This document shows positions 23,786 through 33,746 of a DNA stretch of 64,000 nt, piece after piece. Source of the DNA: Closterium sp. NIES-65. Lineage: Eukaryota > Streptophyta > Zygnematophyceae > Desmidiales > Closteriaceae. Every line of letters begins with the position of its first letter. The stretch's first letter is position 1. The position numbers were made by a program, and so were the translations under genes. Location of the stretch: the NCBI GenBank assembly GCA_948144175.1, contig CANXME010002426.1:174472-238471 (forward strand). The letters are read 5' to 3'. The notes beneath the pieces are model-generated. The model had not been told where the DNA came from. It did no database searches and was given only the letters and a program-made list of their open reading frames with translations.

Positions 23786-23893
23786 CTCGAGTCCATATCC
23801 TGCTATTCGGATAGAAGTGCGGCGCATAGCGCGGCTTCTGATATTGTTCCTCGCTGTCGGAGTAACGCCTTGCAGGGCTTCCACTCAGACCCT
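23786..23893 (-). pseudogene. Gag fragment of a family B Copia element
   Basis: The minus strand encodes a stretch matching the end of the B2 Gag domain (EWKPCKALLRQRGTISEAAL and the following SEQQDMDS), which lies at 50634-50733 in B2. It is wedged between the N1 right LTR and the FAS1 pseudogene, with no element ends of its own. Confidence 0.8.
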
Positions 23894-24032
23894 AAATCGT
23901 ATTCAAAACTCGCTCTGTCTTGCACATCTACCGAACATCCCTTTTCTGTGGCTCCCGTTACAGGATTCTTACCGATTTTGCTAAACGTTTTGAAGGAGTA
24001 CATGCTGACCATCCTTGCGCCCACGAACACTG
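23894..24032 (+). pseudogene. FAS1-domain paralogue, 5' piece before A5
   Basis: The frame encodes TGFLPILLNVLKEYMLTILA followed by PTNT. This matches the H1 region of the intact FAS1 gene downstream (STGFVKNLLPVL and VTVLAPLDSAW). It is cut after CACTG (24028-24032) by A5 and continues at 38492. The upstream signal peptide region is missing: a Gag fragment and the N1 LTR lie there instead. Confidence 0.8.
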
Positions 24033-24166
24033 TGTTAGAGACTAAGGCATGAAATGGTGTGATTAGGTCAAGAGTGGGGTACAAAACTAGAGTGTCGAGA
24101 ATATTTATGTACCCCCTAAGGCTAGCCCCAATATAGCCTAGATAGTTTTATGCATATGTTTTGACA
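24033..24166 (-). repeat. A5 3' LTR
   Basis: 134 bp. It differs from the partner at 38353-38486 by several substitutions, for example AGTGGGGTAC versus AGTTGGGTAC and CCCCTAAGG versus CCCTTAGG, which makes A5 older than A6. Confidence 0.9.
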
Positions 24167-24400
24167 CACCCCCATAGGCGAAATGAGGGATAGCCAGACC
24201 AAGCAATGGTCACAAGACCAGTCAAGAGAAGAAACAAAACACAACTCCGGGTGGATCACAACGTCACCACACACTCTAAGCACAAGCAAACGACCAGTCC
24301 ACATGCAAAGGTATATATGCAACAAGAACAGCACAGTGATCTCTATCTAGCAAGAGCAAGCATGCAGGTATATATATATTGATCACAGTACAAGCAGAGA

Positions 24401-25877
24401 CTACAGCAAGTGTGGAAACGTAGGCACAAGGCCCAACAAAGTGCAAAAGCGCTGATGGTCACCAGACGGAAGTGCCTTGGTGAGTATATCAACAGTGTTG
24501 GCTCGAGTGGCCACGTAAGCAAGGCGAAGCTGACCCCGCTGCTGCAACTCTCAAGCCAGGAAGTAACGCAGAGCGATGTGCTTCGTTCTGTGCTCCAATC
24601 TGTGCTCCTGACACAAGGCAATGGCGGCCTTGTTGTCTACGTACAGAACCGGAGGAGAATGAGGCCGCTCTCCCAGGTCGGTCAACAGGTAGGTGAGCCA
24701 GTGTAACTCCTGTGCAGCCATGGCTGTGGCGTAGATCTCAGCCTCACAACTGGAGCTGAGAACTGAAGACGAGCGTGTAGAACGCCAGGAAACTGAACCA
24801 GAGCCAATGCTGAAGGTGTAACCCTGTGACGACCGCTGCGTAGCCAAGTCGTCAACCCAGGAAGCGTCCGAGTGCCCAGTGAGGACAACTGGGCTCCGCC
24901 CTCCAAGCACGAGCCCCATGCCCGATGTACTTCACAAGTAGCGCAGTACCCTCTTCGCAGCATCCATGTGCTCCTTTCGGTGCCTACCAGGAGCCACGTA
25001 GCGGGCCAAAAGGCCAAGAGGGTACACAAGGTCAGGTCGAGTGCAGGTCATCAGGTACATGAGGCAGCCCACTCGGCTCTACGGACTCGTCCGAAGGTGG
25101 AGCTGAGAGCGAGTCGCTTGTAGCCAGAGGAGTGCGCTGTGGCGAGGACCAGGTGAAGCCGAAGCGCTGAAGGACCTGCTGCACCATGTGTGACTGAGTC
25201 AGTGTGATGGTGCGGCGTAATCTGTCCCGGATGATCTGCAAGCCAAGGTAGCTGCGAAGCTCACCCAAGTCTGTGCACGTGTGTCTCTTCTACAGCTCCG
25301 ACTTCACCAAGGCGAGAGCCTCAGTGTCAGCAGTGGCAAAGACCAAGTCGTCGACGTACACAAGGATGTAGAACGGCGGCAGCAACGTGTCGGTGCGCAG
25401 AAACAGCGACAGGTCAGAAGTCGACGGAGCAAACCCAAGAGCCGCAAGTGTAGTCCTCAGTGTGTCGTGCCACTCACGTGGCGCCTGGCGGAGACCGTAG
25501 ACTGGCCACCGGAGGCTCCACTGGGTACCAGGAGGGAACGACCCAGTGAAGCCAGGAGGGCGGCGCAGCCAGATCTCCTCGTGCAGGCTGCCCTGTAAGA
25601 AAGCTGTGCTGAAGTCAAGAGAGTGAAGCTCATAGTCACGCTGAGCGGCAACGTGCAGCAGCACCTGAAGAGTGGTCAACTTTGGGGTGGGGGAAAAGGT
25701 CTGAAAGAAGTCTACTCCATCTCGCTGACTGAAACCTCGAGCAACATAACGAGCCTTGAAGAGAGACGGAGAACCTGGCGGCCGCTTCACCCTGAAAATC
25801 CATATGCCACTGACGATGTTCACCCCAGGAGGGGGAACCTTGTCAACGGAAGTGCCTGTGGACTTCCAGGATGCCAA
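24401..25877 (-). pseudogene. A5 reverse transcriptase and RNase H part
   Basis: Reading from 25877 leftward: reverse transcriptase from MASWKSTGT through LRRPPGFTGSFPPGTQWSLR to YVDDL (near 25350), then RNase H (HSDASWVDD), ending in FPHLL at TAG 24401-24403. It is broken by TAG at 25290-25292, the same Gln codon that is TAG in A1 at 3968. Other lesions are a short deletion near 25073 (between VEPSG and the CLMYLM region), TGA near 24937 (Cys in sister copies) and TGA at 24551-24553 (Arg, CGA, in sister copies). The N-terminal side continues beyond A6 at 33410. Confidence 0.85.
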
Positions 25878-26009
25878 TGTGAAAAGTTAGAACGAGAATG
25901 GATGAACTATGAATGAAGTGAGTACAAGTACTAACCCTAATTGGGTTGTACCCCCTATGGGATACCCCACTATAGCCTACATAAAAGCATAAGATACAAT
26001 GTTCTGACA
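25878..26009 (-). repeat. A6 3' LTR
   Basis: 132 bp, beginning TGTCAGAACATTG and ending TTTTCACA on the minus strand. The polypurine side lies at 26010-26033. Confidence 0.9.
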
Positions 26010-26207
26010 CACCCCAATAGGCAAAGTGGGGGAGAACAGGGGGTCACAAGACCAGTCAAGCAAAGCTCAGGGTGGATCACAAAGTCACCACACATTCCGA
26101 GCACAAGTTCAAGGCCACAAGGCCAGTTCACATGCAGGAGTACATATATATATAAGGCTAGAAAAGCAAGAGCAGGTAAATATATATATGTAACAGTACA
26201 AGTAAGG

Positions 26208-29200
26208 TTAAGAGGTGAGCAAGTGAGGCAAGACAGGGACAAGACCCAGCTGAGTGCAGAAGCGCTGATGATCACAAGGCGGAAGTTCCTTGGTGAAGAC
26301 ATCAGCACTGTTGGCCTCAGAGGCCACGTACGCAAGCCGCAACTGTCCACACTGCTGTAGCTCACGAGCAAGGAAGTAGCGGAGAGCAATGTTCTTTGTT
26401 CTGTGCTCCAGTCTCTGCTCTCGACACAAGGCCAGCATGGCCTTGTTGTCCACGTACGAAACTGGAGGAGAACGAGGCGGCTCTCCGAGGCCGGTCAGCA
26501 AGTAGGTGAGCCAGCGAAGCTCCTGTGCAGCCATGGCCCCAACGTAGATCTCAGCCTCACAACTGGAGCCGAGAACAGAATACGAGCGAGTAGCCCGCCA
26601 TGAAACAGAGCCGGAACCAAGGCTGAAGGTGTAACCCTGTGACGACCGTTGCGAAGCCTGGTCGTCAGCCCAAGAAGCGTCCGCGTGCCCAGTGAGGACC
26701 ACTGGACTCCGCCCTCCAAGCACTAGCCCCATGTCTGACGTACTGCACAAGTAGCGCAACACCCTCTTCGCTGCAGCCATGTGCTCTTGTCGGTGTCTCC
26801 CAGGAGCAACATAGTGTGCAAGAATGCTAAGAGGGTATGCAAGGTCAGGTCGTGTGCAGGTCATCAGGTACATGAGGCAGCCAACAAGCCCTGGGTACGG
26901 GCCACTCGACTCTACGGACTCATACGAAGGCAGAGCTGAGAGTGAGTGGCGAGTAGACAGAGGAGTGGCCTGAGGCGAGGAGTACGTGAAGCCGAAGCGC
27001 TCAAGGACCTGCTGCACCATGTGTGACTGAGTCAGGGTAATGGTGCGGCGTGCTCTGTCCCGGGTGATCTGCAAGCCAAGGTAGCTGCGCACTTCACCCA
27101 GGTCTGTGCACGTGTGTCTCTTCTGCAACTCGGACTTCTCGTAGGCGAGTCCAGCAGTGTCAGCAGTGGCAAAGACCAAGTCGTCGACATACACGAGGAT
27201 GTAGAACGGCGGCAGTGAGGTGTCGGTGCGCAGAAACAGCGACGGGTCGGCAGTAGAAGGAGCAAAACCAAGAGCCGCAAGTGTAGTCCTCAGTGTGTCG
27301 TGCCACTCACGTGGCGCCTGGCGGAGACCATAGACTGGTCGCCAGAGACTCCACTGGGTACCAGGAAGGAAAGACCCAGTGAAGCCAGGTGGGCGGCACA
27401 GCCAGATCTCCTCGTGCAGGCTGCCCTGCAAGAAAGCTGTGCTGAAGTCGAGAGAGTGCAGCTCGTAGTCACGATGAGCAGCAACGTGCAACAGTACCCG
27501 AAGAGTGGTCATCTTCGGGGTGGGGGAGAAGGTCTGACAGTAGTCAACTCCCTGCCGCTGACTGAAGCCACGAGCCACGTAACGCGCCTTGAAGACAGGC
27601 GGAGAACCCGGCGGCCGCTTCACCCTGAAGATCCACATGCCACTGACGATGTTCGCCCCAGGAGGGGGGACAGCGTCAATGTAGGTGCCTGTGGACTTCC
27701 AGGAAGCCATCTCTGCACCCATAGCTGCCTGCCACTGAGAAGAGTAGGGACCCTCTATCGCCTCCGCGTAAGAGCGCGGAGTCGGGATGTCAAGTGCATC
27801 CGGGTCTCCCTCAAGGGTAAGCAGTGCGGACACGAGATGAGGTGAAGCAGCGGCCAAGCACTGGAACTCCTCTTGCCTGTCCTCAAGGACGTCCGTACCA
27901 AGGGCACACTCACCCCCGACGGACGGAGGACAGACAGACTCAGACTCAGCGACAAGACTGGCAGCGTAGTCTAGGCAACATCGAGCAGCAAAGTCGACGA
28001 GCTCAGCAACTAGGGCAGACGCAGCAGTGGACTCGAAAGAAGGGTCAGCGACGACAGTAGCCAGGAGACGTGTGACAGTAGGACTGGCAGCACGAAGAGA
28101 GTCCAACTCCAGGTCGGCAAGAGCAGGAAGAGAGGACGCAGGAGGAGAAGGCAAAGGGGCACGCAGAGGAGCAGTGGACGGACGCAAAGACATCCTGTGC
28201 GTGCCAGGGAGAGGAGGAGGACGCTGACATGAACCACGACCACTAGCGCGAGCAGCACGGACAGGCGACGCAGGGCGAGACGCAGGCTCACGACGCTCAG
28301 CAAGACCTCCAGTAGGACAAGAGTAGGGAGAAGGAGCAGGCAAAGGGGAGGTAGGCTGCAACTGGAACTGTGACGGGACAGGCTGTGGACACTCTAAAGA
28401 AGGAGGAGGACCAGTAGAAGGGGGAAGACCAAGAACCTGCTGCAGGAGTGGAAAGAAGTACGGTCGAGGCCGCACGGCGACGCCAAACACAGCAGAGACA
28501 GCACCAGTACTTCCAGCAGGAGCACCCGCTCCAGCAGCACCTCCAGCAGCTCCAGAACCTCTAGCAGCACCAGGAGTACCCTCGGCAGGACCGCTAGTCT
28601 CATCGCCAACACCCTCAGCAGCACCAGCTCCAGTCGAATTCGCAGGCCCAGCAGCTCCAGTACTCCCAGTACGAGCACCTCCGGGACCCGCGACAGCAGC
28701 ACCCTCAGTAGCCGAAGAACCTCCAGCACAAGCAGCACGCCTCCAGCGCCGGGCAAACCACTCACGCAGCTCCTGTGGAGAGAGTGGCTCCCGCAGAGAC
28801 GAAGCACCCGGAGGACCTCTAGGCAGAGCACCTCCAAGCTCAGCACCCCCAGGCTCAGCACACGCAGGCTCAGCACCCCCAGTCTCAGCACCCCCAGGCC
28901 CAGTACCCCCAGGCTCAGCACCCCCAGGCTCAACACCCCCAGGCTCAGCACCCCCAGGCTCAGCACCCCCAGGCTCAGCACCCCCAGGCTCAGCACCCCC
29001 AGGCTCAGCACCTCCAGGATAAGCACCCCCAGGCTCAGCACCCCCAGAGTCAGCACCCCCAGGCTCAGCACCCCCAGAGTCAGCACCCCCAGGCTCAGCA
29101 CCCTCAGCAGCACCAGAGTCACCAGTGACCTCGACAGGCTCGACTGCGTCTACCTGGGACACACCTGAAGGGGACGGACCCTGAGGGGGGAGGGGGTCTA

Positions 29201-32198
29201 CCGGAGGGGGACCTGGTACAAGGAAAAGCGGCGGCGGTGGGAGGGACGGAGTGCGGTAGGGGAAGAGGCGGTAGTAGGGGACCAACTCGTCAAACGTGAC
29301 GTCCTGGGAGGACAGAACACGGCGAGAGGTGGGGTGGTAGAACTGCCACCCAGGCGCGTCAAGGGGGAACCCCAGGAAGACGCAAGGAGCAGCACGAGGG
29401 GACAGCTTGTCCGCAGACAAGTCGCGGACAAACGCTAGAGATCCCGAGACACGGAACGCCGACGCATCGCCAACCTTCCCCGTCCACAGCAAGGCTGGGG
29501 AGGTCTCCGGCATGGAGACCTGGGGGTGGAGGTTGATCTGATGCGCCGCGTACCTCACCGCAAACGGCCACAGAAAATGGGGAGCAGCCGCATGCATCAT
29601 AGACGTACGAGCGACGTCCATGACCATGCCAATGCGGCGCTCAGCAATCCCATTTTGCTGCGGGGAGTCCGGAAGTGTGAAGGTCTGACGGATGCCTCGT
29701 GCGCGACAGTAGGCTCTCAGAAGGCCAGAGGAAAACTCTCCGCCTCTGTCCGAGTGCAGACGCAGAACAGGAAAGTCCGAGCCAAAGCTCTTCCTGGGCT
29801 GGAGACGAGCTGCGCGGATCCAGTCGATCAGCACCTCAGTGACATCACCCTTGCTGCGTAAGGGAAAGACCGTGGTGTAACGCGAGTAGTCGTTAACAAC
29901 AAGCAGGAAGTAGCGCTCGTGACCCTGTCCACGGACGCGGGCTGGGCCCCACACGTCCATGTGAAGCGTCTGCAGCGGGGCCTCTGGCGGAGGAAACTGG
30001 GAGGAGTGAGGGGCAGCCCGCTGGCGCCCCTCGACACAGGGGACACAAGTAGGGCCAGGGCCCTGAGGAAGGGGAGGGAGGGACCGGGGGAGACCAGAAA
30101 CAAGAAGACGGGAGGCCATGCCTCTGATCCCAAGCAGAGAGGGGTGACCAAGGCGGTGGTGCCAGAGGAGGGTCTCGTGAGACAGGAGACGACACGAACA
30201 GGGGGCAGACTCAGGACCAGACCTGGATGCAGCAGCAAACACCTGACCCGATGCAGCTACCCTACTGGAGGAGACGGAGTGGTTAGTGTGTACAGGCTCG
30301 ACCCCGGCTGACGGGTAAACGTAGCCAGGTGTCTGCCTGTGCTAGCCTCTGTACAGTGCGTCACCCGCTGACGCGCAGGAGTGAACTGGTGGACTCCCCC
30401 ATCCTGTAGGATAGCACCACTCACCAAATTCGTAGAGAACGAGGGGAGGTAGAGACCAGACAGGGTGCCAGAGGGAGCCGCCGGACACGGGAGGACTGTG
30501 GAGAAGTGAGCCAGGACACGACCCCCAGGGGTCAGCCAGAGACACCGCAACCGGGCGACTAAGCGGCGTGAGTGTGGTGCGGTCGCGAAAGAAGGAGCGA
30601 GAGGCCCCAGAGTCAAGGGTGAAGGTGAGGGAGGCCGAAGCCGACGTAGTACCTAAGAGCGCAGACTCACCAGTACCTAAGGACGCACACGTACCAGCAC
30701 CTAGAGCAGCAGCATCGCAAGCACCTAGGGCAGCAGCCTCACCAGTACCTAGAGCAGCAGTCTCAATGCCCGGATCGGGCGGGAAACACCGGTAACAGTC
30801 ACCCTCATCACTAATAGACACAGCATACATGGCAGAAAGAATGGCATCAAAATCAAGATCGTAGATAGCTACTCCCGCCCTAGAAAGCTCGCCCCAGCGA
30901 GGGATCTCTGTGGCCTCCGGGAACTGGCGACGCCACGCACCCGTCAGGCGGCCAAAGCACCGCTGGGTGGGGTGCGCACCCCCACACTGCTCACCCGCAC
31001 GGTCGCCGGTGCGCAGGACGTAGGTGCACGGACCAAACCCCCCACCCTGCTGGCGTGCAGTGTACCACTCACGGAGGTGCTGAGGGGACAGGGTCTCACG
31101 CCCGCGCTGCTGCTGCTGGCACTGACCACCACTGGAGCCACTCCTCTGCGTCGACTCTCGACCAGCTCCACCGCCAACCCCGCCGCCTCCACCGCCTCCG
31201 CCGCCTCCGCTACTACCGCCGCCTCCGCCGCCTCCTCCACTGCCACCACCTCCGCTACCTCTGCTCCCACTGCCACCGCCGCCGCCGCCTCCGCCTCCAC
31301 TGCCGCCACCGACACCTCCACCCCCACCTCCACTCCCACCACCACCCCCACTCCCCCCGCCGCCTCCACCTCCACCTCCACCGCCCCCGCTCGCTCCTCC
31401 AGTGCCCCTGCCCCCTTTGCTCTTGCCAGAGCGACGTCGCCCGCTAGGGGCAGACGCCGCACCGACCGACTCAAGCCCAAGGAGGTCGGCCGTAGCAGCA
31501 GAGGCAATAGAGGGCAGAAGGGGGGAGGGGGAACACCCCTCAAAGATGGGGGTGCGTGGGTCACCACGAGAGGCCCCTACAGCGACGATGCTCTTCTCGG
31601 CCGCTAGGAGGGACTTCTTGAGGAGGTCAACAAAGAGAGTGGTGGGACAAACAGAGAGAAAGTGGTCCATGACTGCGCGAAGGGAGTCAGGGAGGCGAGT
31701 GACTAAGTAGTAGAGAGTGATGTACATGGGGAGGGGGTTCTTAGCGCAGAAGTCAGGAGGAAGCGCAGCGCGGTAGCGAGTGTCACTAGTGCGGAGGTGC
31801 GTAATGAGGTCAGCGACTGTGGGAAAGGCAGCAAGGTCAGGGAAGAGGTACGGTAGCATGAGACAGCTCAGTGCAGCAGTGGCAAGGGAGGAGTAGCGTG
31901 CAACTACAGCGTCGTACAAGGTCTGAGCACTCTTGTACTGACTAAAGTGCGCACGCTCGTAGGTAGGGAGGTGGCGACGCACAGCAAGACGTGCAGCAGC
32001 ATCGCGCGTGGCCCACTGGGAGCAAACAGTGGCGTCAGTATTAGCAGCAGGGGCAAGAGGGGCGCCAGAGGTGAGGTCAAAGAGAGAGAGACCGTCTGCC
32101 CTATCGCACTGTAAGAACAGCTGTAGGTCATCTACCCAGACGTCAAAGTCGATGGCTCGACCCTCAGCATCAAAAGCGAGGACACTAGTAGTAGCCAT
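26208..32198 (-). pseudogene. A6 gag-pol polyprotein, nearly intact (two small deletions)
   Basis: Gag begins at the ATG at 32198-32196 (MATTSVLAFD). It has a helical capsid-like region, a long poly-Gly tract (near 31170-31420), the long-spaced Cys-His motif (near 31010-31050) and protease DSGAS near 30610. A 2-bp loss near 30528 and a loss of about 13 bp near 30265 shift the frame out and back in. The 1,340-codon frame below that holds GAG-pre-integrase (HHRLGHP, CVPCVEG), integrase with all three acidic residues (HMDVWG, HSDRGGE, NGIAERR), the PGGAE linker, reverse transcriptase with YVDDL near 27190 and RNase H, ending in HLLTS with TAA. No in-frame nonsense codon is seen. Only the shift through the protease tail should stop it from working. 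Confidence 0.9.
28825..29105 (-). repeat. PGGAE-coding 15-bp tandem repeat in A6
   Basis: Eighteen or so 15-bp units (CAGGCTCAGCACCCC on plus) encode Gly-Gly-Ala-Glu-Pro units in the linker between integrase and reverse transcriptase. It is the longest such array in the window. Confidence 0.88.
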
Positions 32199-32269
32199 GA
32201 CGACAGTAGACAGGCAATGCAACAGTAGGGAGAGGGCAGTGTAGTAAAAGAGGTACTGTGCTCACCGGA

Positions 32270-33165
32270 CGGGGCTGCTCGGGCTGCTCGGAGGTAGGGC
32301 GGCTCGGCTGCTGGGCGGCTCGGCTGCACGGCGGCTCAGCTGCTGGGTGGCTCAGCTGCTGGGCGGCTCGGCTGCAGGGCGGCTCGGCGGCTCAGCTGCA
32401 CGGCGGCTCGTGTGCTGGGCGGCTCGGCTGCTCGGTTGCTGGGCGGCTCGGCTGCCCGGCTACACAGCTGCTGGGCGGCTCGGCCGTGCTGCTGCAGGGC
32501 GGCGCGGCGGTCTGCTGCTCGGCGAGGTGAGGCAGTCCGGGCGGCTCAGGTGGCGGGCGGCGCTGCAGCAGGTGACGGGGCCGCAGGGAAGGCGGCTGGG
32601 CCGCAAGTGAGGGCGGCAAGGCCGCAGGTGGCGGCAGGGACCGCAGGCAAGGGCGGCTGGGACCGCAGGGGTGGCGCGCGGGGTCGACGGGTGGCGCAGG
32701 GGGGGCCGCCAGGGCGGTGCGCTGGGTCGACGGGTGGCGCAGGGGGCCGACGGGTCGACGGGCGGCGCAGGGGAGGGCCGCTGGGCCGACGGGCGGCGTA
32801 GGACGGCGCTGGACCGACGGGCGGCGCAGGGGAGGGGCCGCTAGGGCGGCGCGCTGGGTTGACGGGTGGCGCAGGGGGCTGCTAGGGCGGCGCGCTGGGT
32901 CGACGGGTGGCACAGGGGGCCGACGGGTTGACGGGCGGCGCAGGGGGCCGCTGGGCCGACGGGCGGCGCAGGGGAGGGGCCGCTAGGGCGGCGCGCTGGG
33001 TCGACGGGTGGCGCAGGGGGCCGCTAGGGCGGCGCGCGGGGTCGACGGGTGGTGCAGGGTGGGCCGCTAGGGCAGCGCGCGGGGTCGACGGGTGGCACCA
33101 GGAGCCGCACAGGCGGCGCCCGGGGTAGACGGGTGGCGCGACGGGTCCGCTAGGGGCCGTGAGAG
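32270..33165 (-). repeat. GC-rich minisatellite leader of A6
   Basis: Between Gag and the primer site lie two fields: a GGCTCGGCTGCTGGGC-type repeat (32285-32520), and a field of GGGTCGACGGGTGGCGCAGG and GGGCCGCTAGGGCGGCGCGC units (32680-33140). They are not conserved with the A2 or A5 leaders. Confidence 0.83.
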
Positions 33166-33277
33166 GAGAGATCCACGGAGCGCGACTCGGGCAGGGACTG
33201 AGCGCGCTCCGGGCAGAAAAAAAAGTCGAATCGGTGGGCCCAGGAACAGTTCCCACGAGGGAACCTGCTCTATACCA

Positions 33278-33409
33278 TGTGAAAAGTTAGAACGAGAATG
33301 GATGAACTATGAATGAAGTGAGTACAAGTACTAACCCTAATTGGGTTGTACCCCCTATGGGATACCCCACTATAGCCTACACAAAAGCATAAGCTACAAT
33401 GTTCTGACA
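33278..33409 (-). repeat. A6 5' LTR
   Basis: 132 bp. The upstream LTR of A6, near identical to 25878-26009. Confidence 0.9.
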
Positions 33410-33427
33410 GCCATCTCTGCGTCCATG

Positions 33428-33741
33428 TGTCAGAATGTATTTGCTGTCTAGCCTGTAGTGGGGTACTCTGTAAAGAGTACAACCCAATTTAGGGTGTTGT
33501 ACTTGTATCCCAACTCTTGCTAGTGAAACCACTCATTCTCCTTTCCAACTTTCTCGACATTGATCAACCCTAAACCTAAGCTACTAAGACACCAACTAGC
33601 CATGGCTCCTAAGTCACGCTAGATTCTTGAAATGGTATTCAGAGCAGGTACCTTCCTGCTGCCTTCTTGCTTCCGCTGCCTATCGTCCTGCCGCGCGCCC
33701 GAGGCGCGCGGCGTATTTTTCACGCTAAGTCATTCTTGAAA
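33428..33741 (+). mobile_element. N3: 314-bp insertion with a single LTR
   Basis: A 132-bp LTR-like start (33428-33559, TGTCAGAATGT...CTCGACA) is followed by a primer-site-like TGGTATTCAGAGCAGG (33632-33647) and one GC-rich unit (CCGCGCGCCCGAGGCGCGCG) of the kind repeated in N1 and N2. There is no second LTR. It is bordered by the perfect 5-bp duplication CCATG (33423-33427 and 33742-33746) and interrupts A5 at the codons following its MASWKST region. Confidence 0.78.
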
Positions 33742-33746
33742 CCATG

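Larger units (their letters stand above)
25878..33409 (-). mobile_element. A6: youngest-looking full-length Copia element
   Basis: A 7.5-kb element with 132-bp LTRs (25878-26009 and 33278-33409) that differ at only two positions (C/T and A/C near 25981 and 25993). The target copies are GCCAA (25873-25877) and GCCAT (33410-33414), one mismatch. The primer site beside the right LTR reads TGGTATAGAGCAGG on the minus strand (33264-33277). It is inserted in the A5 reverse transcriptase region and is the innermost of its stack. Confidence 0.92.
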
